Assembly (NCBI GenBank): GCA_025455945.1
Contig: JALOLN010000145.1
Coordinates: 1 to 5,644 of the forward strand
DNA: 5,644 bases
From: Actinomycetes bacterium
GTDB lineage: Bacteria > Actinomycetota > Actinomycetes > Prado026
Direction of reading: 5' to 3'
The position numbers were made by a program, and so were the translations under genes. Each line of letters begins with the position of its first letter. Positions within the stretch are counted from its first letter, which is position 1. The notes beneath the pieces were generated by a model. It saw only the letters and a program-made list of their open reading frames with translations, was not told where the DNA came from and searched no databases. Shown here piece after piece: positions 1 to 4,192 of this stretch.

Positions 1-344
1 ACGGCGTCCACCCCGCCGAGGTACTTGAACAGCAGGGCCTTGCCCTCCATCACCGGCAGCGCCGCCTCGGGCCCGATCCGGCCGAGCCCCAGGACCCGGG
101 TGCCGTCGCTGACGATCGCCACCGTGTTCGCCTTGTTCGTGTAGGCGAACACCGACAGGGGGTCGTCGCGGATGGCCAGGCACGGGGCCGCGACGCCCGG
201 GGTGTACCAGACGGCGAAGTCGTCAGGGCCGGAGACCGGGCACTTCGGCAGCACCTGCACCTTGCCCCGGGCGGCGGCGTGCCGCAGCAGGGCCACCTCG
301 GCCGGGGTGGCCGGCCGCTGCGTCTCGGACTCGATGACTGTCAT
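1..344 (-). CDS. Malic enzyme, N-terminal part (cut by left window edge)
   Basis: Oxidative decarboxylation of malate to pyruvate with reduction of NAD(P)+, in the cytoplasm. Only the first 114 codons are present. The fragment holds the malic enzyme N-terminal domain signatures: WYTPGVA at residues 46-52, with the catalytic tyrosine at 47; NTVAIVSDGTRVLGLG at 73-88; and PVMEGKALLFKYLGG at 97-111, with the catalytic lysine expected at 102. The NAD(P)-binding domain lies outside, so cofactor preference cannot be judged. The ATG at 344 is the only reasonable start, since no upstream in-frame ATG or GTG exists before the divergent gene. Its AGGAG (346-350 on the complement) sits just 1 nt away, closer than ideal. 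The gene is transcribed away from the tetR gene and shares a 92-bp intergenic region with it. Family assignment is confident; truncation here is due to the window only. Confidence 0.93.
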   Translation of the reverse strand, partial: MTVIESETQRPATPAEVALLRHAAARGKVQVLPKCPVSGPDDFAVWYTPGVAAPCLAIRDDPLSVFAYTNKANTVAIVSDGTRVLGLGRIGPEAALPVMEGKALLFKYLGGVDA

Positions 345-345
345 G

Positions 346-350
346 CTCCT
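346..350 (-). promoter_or_regulatory. Shine-Dalgarno candidate of malic enzyme gene, unusually close to start
   Basis: The complement reads AGGAG followed by a single C and then the ATG at 344. The core match is good, but a 1-nt spacer is shorter than the usual 5-9 nt, so initiation may be weak. No better-spaced alternative start is visible in frame: the first 30 codons contain GTG at residues 17, 29 and 31, but none has a convincing purine tract before it. Confidence 0.4.
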
Positions 351-414
351 GCGCCCCAGGACAAGCCAACCGGTGCGGTCGGGGCTGCGGCAGGGGACAA
401 CGGCCCGGGTGTTG

Positions 415-426
415 TACCGATCGGTA
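415..426. promoter_or_regulatory. Palindromic operator, probable TetR binding site
   Basis: A perfect 12-bp inverted repeat, TACCGATCGGTA, lies in the divergent intergenic region, 11 bp from the GTG of the tetR gene. Its right end overlaps the TATACT -10 element (425-430), so a bound repressor would block RNA polymerase. Short palindromes with ACCG/CGGT arms next to their own gene are typical of TetR-family operators. The site lies 70 bp upstream of the malic enzyme start on the other strand, so it could also touch that promoter. Binding by this particular TetR is inferred from position and symmetry. Confidence 0.7.
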
Positions 427-430
427 TACT
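425..430 (+). promoter_or_regulatory. -10 element of the tetR gene (leaderless promoter)
   Basis: TATACT matches the actinobacterial TANNNT -10 consensus and stands out in this GC-rich DNA. Six bases separate it from the GTG at 437, so transcription starting 7 nt past the hexamer would begin on the first base of the start codon, giving a leaderless message. No spaced Shine-Dalgarno is present; the only G-run abuts the GTG. No convincing -35 hexamer is visible around 401-408. Confidence 0.6.
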
Positions 431-436
431 GCGGGG

Positions 437-1006
437 GTGACCAGTTCCCGGGCCCGGCTGCTCGCCGCGGGCCTGGGCGCGTTCAGCGCGAACGGCTTCG
501 CGGCCGCCTCGGTCGCCGACGTCTGTGCTACGGCGGGGGTGGCCAAGCCCACGCTGTACCACTTCTTCGGCAGCAAGGAGGGACTGTTCGCCGCGGTCGT
601 CAGCGAGCACGGCGCCGGCCCGTCGGACCGCGTCGCGCAGGCGAGCCGGTACGACGGGGACGTCACCACGACGCTGCGCCGGCTGGCCGGCACCTACCTC
701 GACGTCGGCCGGACGGACCAGGACCTCTACCGGCTGCTCCTCCTCACCCGGCTCGGGCCGCCCACGGCGGCCGTGCGGCCGGCGCTCGACGTCCTCGACC
801 GGTGGAACTCCGCCGCCGTGTCGCTGTTCTCGGCCGCGGCCCGCGACCACGGGAACATGCGCGGCCGCGAGTCCCGCTACGCGGCGAGCTTCCGCGGGCT
901 GGTGGACGCCTACGTCGGACTGTGCTGGTCCGGCGAGGTCGACCCCACCGACCCGCTGCTGGTGCCCGAGCTCGTGCACCAGTTCATGCACGGCATCTTC
1001 AGCTGA
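437..1006 (+). CDS. TetR/AcrR-family transcriptional repressor
   Basis: One-component DNA-binding repressor, 189 aa, the usual family length. The N-terminal helix-turn-helix is clear: helix 1 around residues 5-18 (ARLLAAGLGAFSANGF), the HTH at about 25-44 (SVADVCATAGVAKPTLYHFF), and the family hallmark LYHFFGSKEGLF at 40-51. The remaining ~135 residues form the variable all-helical ligand-binding and dimerisation domain, from which no ligand can be read. The GTG start at 437 keeps the complete first helix and lies 7 nt after a TATACT -10, so the mRNA is probably leaderless. The gene is divergent from malic enzyme and 19 bp upstream of a GH13 glycosidase gene, with no hairpin between them. It probably represses itself through the palindrome at 415-426 and thereby the glycosidase. 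Control of the malic enzyme gene is possible but unproven. Confidence 0.93.
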   Translation: MTSSRARLLAAGLGAFSANGFAAASVADVCATAGVAKPTLYHFFGSKEGLFAAVVSEHGAGPSDRVAQASRYDGDVTTTLRRLAGTYLDVGRTDQDLYRLLLLTRLGPPTAAVRPALDVLDRWNSAAVSLFSAAARDHGNMRGRESRYAASFRGLVDAYVGLCWSGEVDPTDPLLVPELVHQFMHGIFS

Positions 1007-1010
1007 CCGG

Positions 1011-1017
1011 GAAGGGG
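1011..1017 (+). promoter_or_regulatory. Ribosome binding site deciding the GH13 start
   Basis: GAAGGGG ends 8 nt before the GTG at 1026, a normal Shine-Dalgarno spacing. It lies in the 19-bp gap after the tetR stop. It selects GTG 1026 over the much longer in-frame open frame that runs back through the tetR gene. The fold also supports this start, since the first barrel strand (FVYHVYPLG) begins within seven residues of it. Confidence 0.7.
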
Positions 1018-1025
1018 TTCACCAG

Positions 1026-2348
1026 GTGTGGGCCGAAGACGCATTCGTCTACCACGTGTACCCGCTCGGGGCGTGTGCCGCCCCGCCGACGAACGACCTC
1101 TGCAGCGCACCCGTGCCACGGCTCGACGCCGTGACCGAGCGGCTGGACCACATCGCCGGCCTGGGCGCGACGGCGCTGCAGCTGGGCCCGGTCTTCGAGT
1201 CCACCGCGCACGGCTACGACACGGCGGACTACTTCACCGTGGACCGGCGGCTGGGGGACGACGCCACGCTGCGCCACCTGTCCGCCGAGGTCCACCGCCG
1301 GGGGATGCGCCTGGTGCTCGACGGCGTGCTCAACCACGTCGGCCGGGACTTCTGGGCGTTTCGCGACGTGCGCGAGCGGGGCCCCGCGTCGCCGTACGCC
1401 GGGTGGTTCCACCTCGATTTCGCCGGGCGCAGCCCGTACGACGACGACTTTGCCTACGAGGGGTGGGCCGGCCACCACGACCTGGTCAAGCTGGACGTCG
1501 ACAACCCGCAGGTGCGCGAGCACCTGTTCGCCGCCGTCGCCCAGTGGATCGAGCGGTACGACGTCGCGGGGCTGCGCCTGGACGCCGCCGACGTCCTCAG
1601 CGCGGACTTCGTCCGGGCCCTGGCGGCCCACGCACGCAGGCTGCGCGACGACATCTGGCTGGTCGGGGAGATGGTCAGCGGCGACTACACCCGGCTCGCC
1701 GGACCGGGGCTGCTGGACGGCTGCACGAACTACGAGCTCTACAAGAGCCTGTGGTCGGCCCACGCGGACCGCAACTACTTCGAGCTCGCCTTCGCGCTGA
1801 ACCGCCAGTACGGCCCGGACGGGATCTACCGGGGCCTTCGGCACGGCTCCTTCGCGGACAACCACGACGTGGACCGGGTGGGCAGCAGCGTCGGCGACCC
1901 GGCCCACCTCTACCCGCTGTACGGGCTCCTCCTCACCGTCCCAGGCACCCCCTCGGTCTACTACGGCAGCGAGTGGGGTGTCCGCGGCCGGCGCTCCGCC
2001 GACAGCGACCGGCAGCTGCGCCCCGCCTTCGCCGAGCTGGTCCCCGAGCAGCCGGCGCTGGCCGACGCGATCCGCCGCCTGGCCCGGCTGCGCGCCGAGC
2101 AGCCGGCGCTGCGGCACGGCTCCTACCGGCAGCTGCACGTCGCCCACGAGCAGCTCGCCTTCGCCCGAACGACGGCCGACCAGGAGGTCGTCGTCGCCGT
2201 CAACGCCGCCACCGACTGGGCCCGGGTCCCGCTGGGCGAGGCGGGCCGGGGGCCGTTTCGCGACCTGATGACGGGCGAGGTCGTGGCGGCCGACGGCGAG
2301 GGTCTGCCGGTCCCGCCGATGTGGCTGCGCGCGGTGCGGGCGGCCTGA
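1026..2348 (+). CDS. GH13 alpha-amylase-family glycoside hydrolase
   Basis: Retaining alpha-glucan-active enzyme of family GH13, 440 aa, with no signal peptide, so a cytoplasmic enzyme for imported or stored maltodextrins is expected. The (beta/alpha)8 barrel opens at FVYHVYPLG (residues 7-15), followed by GPVFESTAHGYDTADY and VDRRLGD. Conserved regions are intact: I, DGVLNH at 99-104; II, GLRLDAADV with arginine 184 and nucleophile aspartate 186; III, LVGEM with general acid glutamate 215; IV, ADNHD with histidine 280 and transition-state aspartate 281. Region V resembles LDVDNPQV just before region II. SVYYGSEWG follows near barrel strand 8, and about 80 residues form a short beta-sandwich C domain. 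No carbohydrate-binding module or long N-domain is present. The opening and region-IV context resemble small enzymes annotated as alpha-amylase or cyclomaltodextrinase; hydrolase versus transglycosylase activity cannot be decided here. It probably forms an operon with the tetR gene. Confidence 0.9.
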   Translation: MWAEDAFVYHVYPLGACAAPPTNDLCSAPVPRLDAVTERLDHIAGLGATALQLGPVFESTAHGYDTADYFTVDRRLGDDATLRHLSAEVHRRGMRLVLDGVLNHVGRDFWAFRDVRERGPASPYAGWFHLDFAGRSPYDDDFAYEGWAGHHDLVKLDVDNPQVREHLFAAVAQWIERYDVAGLRLDAADVLSADFVRALAAHARRLRDDIWLVGEMVSGDYTRLAGPGLLDGCTNYELYKSLWSAHADRNYFELAFALNRQYGPDGIYRGLRHGSFADNHDVDRVGSSVGDPAHLYPLYGLLLTVPGTPSVYYGSEWGVRGRRSADSDRQLRPAFAELVPEQPALADAIRRLARLRAEQPALRHGSYRQLHVAHEQLAFARTTADQEVVVAVNAATDWARVPLGEAGRGPFRDLMTGEVVAADGEGLPVPPMWLRAVRAA

Positions 2349-2355
2349 GCCGCCC
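2338..2355 (+). terminator. GC hairpin spanning the GH13 stop codon, possible tail-less terminator
   Basis: GGGCGGC (2338-2344) pairs perfectly with GCCGCCC (2349-2355) around the tetraloop CTGA, and the TGA stop codon (2346-2348) sits inside the loop. There is no T-tract after it, so it is not a classical intrinsic terminator. Actinobacteria are reported to use such tail-less hairpins, and the next gene begins 17 bp downstream. A role in mRNA 3'-end stability is the alternative. Confidence 0.42.
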
Positions 2356-2360
2356 TCTGC

Positions 2361-2366
2361 CAGGCT
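2361..2366 (+). promoter_or_regulatory. Weak -10-like hexamer before the SfLAP-family gene
   Basis: CAGGCT, preceded by TGC in the extended -10 position, lies exactly 6 nt before the GTG at 2373. That is the same spacing as for the hexamers at 425-430 and 3050-3055. It keeps the A and final T of TANNNT but not the first T. With no Shine-Dalgarno before the GTG, a leaderless start is possible; translation from read-through mRNA is the alternative. Confidence 0.25.
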
Positions 2367-2372
2367 CGGGCC

Positions 2373-3020
2373 GTGATCCTCGACGTCCTGCCGCTGGCCC
2401 TGGCCATCGCGGCGTCGCCGTTCGCGGTCGTCCCCGCCGTCCTCATGCTCTTCACGCCACGGCCACGACCCACCAGCGCCGCCTTCCTCGCCGGCTGGAC
2501 GCTCGGCCTCGCGGCGGTGTCCGGCGGCTTCGCGCTGGTGGCGGACCTGCTCGACGACCGGGCGGGGACGCCGGCCTGGGCGGCCTGGGCGCGCATCGTG
2601 CTCGGCCTGGTGCTGGTCGTCGTCGGGGCCCGGCAGTTCCTGGGCCGCCACGGCGCTGCGGAGGCACCCGCGTGGACGCGGTCGATCGCCACGGCGCAGC
2701 CGGGGTCGGCTGCTCGCCTCGGGCTGCTGCTGGCGGTGGCGAACCCGAAGATCCTGCTGATGGCGGCCGCGGCTGGCCTGGCCGTCGGGGCAGACGAGCC
2801 CTCGACGGCTCAGCTCGTCGGTGCCGTCGCGGTGTTCACCGCCGTGGCCGCGAGCACCGTGGCGGTGCCGGTGCTCCTCTACGCCGTCCTGGGGGAGCCG
2901 ATCCTGCGCCCCCTCGGCGCCGTGCGGCGGTGGCTGGAGGCCCACAGCGCGATCATCATGGCCATCGTGCTCGCCGTCATCGGGCTGCAGCTGCTGAGCA
3001 CCGGGTTGGCCGCCCGGTAG
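2373..3020 (+). CDS. SfLAP/GAP-family six-helix membrane protein
   Basis: Integral membrane protein, 215 aa, that I place in the SfLAP (sulfolipid-1-addressing protein)/GAP family, which is distantly related to LysE-type exporters. Mycobacterial relatives assist movement of cell-envelope glycolipids or peptidoglycolipids; the substrate here is unknown. Six hydrophobic segments are visible at about residues 5-27, 36-60, 69-90, 115-138, 148-172 and 191-212. A loop after the third contains the charged and polar stretch. An NPK motif at 124-126 lies within the fourth segment, and the first helix carries the SPFAVVPAVLMLF pattern typical of the family. The GTG at 2373 gives a start directly before the first helix; no Shine-Dalgarno is present. 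It lies 24 bp after the GH13 stop but is separated by a hairpin, so co-transcription is uncertain. Function beyond the family is not inferred. Confidence 0.82.
   Translation: MILDVLPLALAIAASPFAVVPAVLMLFTPRPRPTSAAFLAGWTLGLAAVSGGFALVADLLDDRAGTPAWAAWARIVLGLVLVVVGARQFLGRHGAAEAPAWTRSIATAQPGSAARLGLLLAVANPKILLMAAAAGLAVGADEPSTAQLVGAVAVFTAVAASTVAVPVLLYAVLGEPILRPLGAVRRWLEAHSAIIMAIVLAVIGLQLLSTGLAAR
3000..3018 (+). terminator. Hairpin at the SfLAP-family stop codon, possible tail-less terminator
   Basis: ACCGGG (3000-3005) pairs with CCCGGT (3013-3018) around a 7-nt loop, and the last T is the first base of the TAG stop (3018-3020). There is no T-tract. It is weaker than the hairpin at 2338-2355, but it also sits on a stop codon directly ahead of a -10-like hexamer (3050-3055). 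Confidence 0.3.
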
Positions 3021-3049
3021 CACCCTGTCGGGACGCCCCGGCCCCGGAC

Positions 3050-3055
3050 TACCGT
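3050..3055 (+). promoter_or_regulatory. -10 element for the membrane protein-SRPBCC operon
   Basis: TACCGT fits the TANNNT consensus. It stands 6 nt before GTG 3062, so transcription would be expected to begin at about 3062. That gives either a leaderless message starting on GTG 3062 or a 21-nt leader carrying the Shine-Dalgarno of ATG 3083. A CTGTCG at 3025-3030 is a poor -35 candidate with a 19-bp spacer. Confidence 0.5.
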
Positions 3056-3069
3056 CGCACCGTGGGGAC

Positions 3070-3079
3070 GGAGGAGGAG
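3070..3079 (+). promoter_or_regulatory. Strong Shine-Dalgarno favouring ATG 3083 over GTG 3062
   Basis: GGAGGAGGAG is the best ribosome binding site in the window. Its GGAGG core at 3073-3077 is 5 nt from the ATG at 3083. If GTG 3062 were used instead, these same bases would encode the glutamate run of an EEEP stretch. Confidence 0.65.
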
Positions 3080-3082
3080 CCG

Positions 3083-3541
3083 ATGGCGGCGGCCGGCGCG
3101 GACCAGGACGAGGTGAGCACCGGACGGTCGGCGGGCCGGCGGGCCGGCTACGTCGTCGCCGTGCTGGTGAACCTCGCCCTGTACTACCTCGTCAACGTCT
3201 GGCCGGGCTGGCAGGAGCTGCCCTTCCTCACCGACGAGTTCCCGCAGGTCCTCGGCGTCCTGAACCTCTCGCTGCTGGCCGGCGCGGCCGTCAACGCGGT
3301 CTACCTGGCGTACGACGCCGCCTGGTTCAAGTCCCTGACGCAGCTCGGGCTGCTCGCGATCAGCCTGGTCGTGCTCTACCGGATGCTCGTGGTGTTCCCC
3401 TTCGACCTGGAGTGGGGGTCGACGGACTGGGCGTGGGCGGGCCGGGCCCTGCTGGTCCTGGCGCTGATCGGCACCGGGATCGGCGTGCTCGCCGAGGTCG
3501 GGCGCCTCGTCCGGGCGTTGGCCGGCGGGCCGCGGCCGTGA
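3083..3541 (+). CDS. Four-helix membrane protein of unknown function
   Basis: I do not recognise a named family; it looks like a conserved hypothetical actinobacterial membrane protein. The 152-aa product has a short hydrophilic N-terminus ending in arginines (GRSAGRRAG, residues 14-22), then four hydrophobic segments at about 22-39, 54-76, 85-106 and 116-137. Aromatic-rich loops follow: NVWPGWQELPFLT (38-50) between helices 1 and 2, AYDAAWFKSL (76-85) between 2 and 3, and VFPFDLEWG (104-112) after 3. By the positive-inside rule the arginine-rich N-terminus is cytoplasmic, which puts both ends inside. ATG 3083 is chosen for its strong Shine-Dalgarno; GTG 3062 would add seven residues. The stop overlaps the next gene's start by 4 bp (GTGA), so the two are translationally coupled and may act together. 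No enzyme motif is visible. Confidence 0.78.
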   Translation: MAAAGADQDEVSTGRSAGRRAGYVVAVLVNLALYYLVNVWPGWQELPFLTDEFPQVLGVLNLSLLAGAAVNAVYLAYDAAWFKSLTQLGLLAISLVVLYRMLVVFPFDLEWGSTDWAWAGRALLVLALIGTGIGVLAEVGRLVRALAGGPRP

Positions 3542-4191
3542 CGCCATCCGGACGCCGGGCCCGCACCCTCGGTGTCGGGGCGCTCGCGCTGGCGGCCGCC
3601 GTGGCCGCCGGGCGGTCAGTGCGCCGGCACTACCTCGGCTGGGGGGCCACGGCCGACGAACGCCGCGCCTCCCTGCCGGGCGACGACGTGCTCCCCAGGG
3701 CCGACCTCGTCGCCACCCGCGCGGTGACGGTCGCCGCAAGCGTCGCAGCGACCTGGCCCTGGATCGTGCAGATGGGCCAGGGCCGCGGCGGGCTGTACAG
3801 CTACGACGCGCTGGAGAACCTGGTCGGCTGCGACATCCACAGCGCCGACCGGGTCGTCCCCGAGTGGCAGACCCGCGCGGTCGGGGACGACTTCCGGCTG
3901 CACCCGGACGTCGCCTTGACGGTGGTCGCGCTCGAGCCGCCACGGTTCATGGTCGTCCAGGGTGGTGTCCCCACGGGTGAGACGCCGGCGCCGTACGACT
4001 TCACCTGGGCGTTCGTGCTCGAGGGGCGCCCGGGCGAGGCAGCCAGGCTGCTCGTCAGGGAGCGGTACGCCTACCGCCGGCCGTGGGCGGCCCTGGTCGT
4101 GGAGCCGGTCGGGCTGGTCAGCTTCGTGATGTCACGGCGGATGCTCCTGGGGATCAAGGAGCGCGCCGAGGGCGCTCGCGGTCAGGCCTGA
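3538..4191 (+). CDS. SRPBCC-fold protein with N-terminal membrane segment
   Basis: A 217-aa protein with an alanine-rich hydrophobic segment at about residues 10-25 (TLGVGALALAAAVAAG), preceded by arginines, so probably a membrane anchor. The body fits the SRPBCC (START/polyketide-cyclase-like, ligand-binding) superfamily. The first strand, RAVTVAAS, leads into the helix-start motif ATWPWIVQMGQGRGG (W73-P74-W75), then LYSYDALENLVG and DRVVPEWQ, which recur in uncharacterised actinobacterial and bacterial SRPBCC proteins. A long C-terminal helix (VGLVSFVMSRRMLLGIKERAEG) closes the fold. The hydrophobic cavity of this fold suggests a lipid-like ligand; none can be named. The start is GTG 3538, whose TG forms the upstream stop in a GTGA overlap; no strong ribosome binding site is present, consistent with coupling. 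An open frame extends back to 3412, but it lies inside the upstream gene. The 3' end overlaps the convergent PPK2 gene by 10 bp. Confidence 0.82.
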   Translation: MTPSGRRARTLGVGALALAAAVAAGRSVRRHYLGWGATADERRASLPGDDVLPRADLVATRAVTVAASVAATWPWIVQMGQGRGGLYSYDALENLVGCDIHSADRVVPEWQTRAVGDDFRLHPDVALTVVALEPPRFMVVQGGVPTGETPAPYDFTWAFVLEGRPGEAARLLVRERYAYRRPWAALVVEPVGLVSFVMSRRMLLGIKERAEGARGQA

Positions 4192-4192
4192 C
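4181..4192. repeat. 12-bp palindrome carrying both convergent stop codons
   Basis: GTCAGGCCTGAC is a perfect palindrome. Its core (4182-4191) holds the TGA of the SRPBCC gene on the plus strand and, symmetrically, the TGA of the PPK2 gene on the minus strand; both proteins end in Gln-Ala. TCGC (4176-4179) and GCGA (4196-4199) can extend pairing past a small internal loop. It could be a weak bidirectional 3'-end structure, but there is no T-tract on either side. Confidence 0.5.

Noticed and set aside
359..400. Two copies of TTGTCC on the minus strand (359-364 and 395-400) as -35 elements for malic enzyme.
   Set aside because: Neither is followed at 16-19 bp by a convincing -10 hexamer, so no minus-strand promoter could be placed.
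525..1025. N-terminal extension of the GH13 frame into the tetR gene.
   Set aside because: The extension is a compositional shadow of the TetR coding sequence. A good Shine-Dalgarno selects GTG 1026, and the barrel begins there.
999..3023. A 674-codon open frame on the minus strand, antisense to the GH13 and SfLAP genes.
   Set aside because: Its translation is low-complexity (R, G, P, Q, H and V rich) and matches no family, whereas the plus-strand frames carry clear conserved motifs. Long antisense open frames are expected in DNA this GC-rich.
3021..3049. GC-rich possible hairpin in the gap after the SfLAP gene (GTCGGG pairing with CCCGGAC).
   Set aside because: The stem needs a bulge and has no T-tract. 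It is weaker than the hairpin at 3000-3018.
1028..3061. Upstream part of a plus-strand 837-codon frame that ends at 3541.
   Set aside because: Before 3062 it is an arginine-, glycine- and proline-rich shadow of the GH13 and SfLAP genes. Only the last 152 codons look like a protein, and they have their own promoter and ribosome binding site signals.
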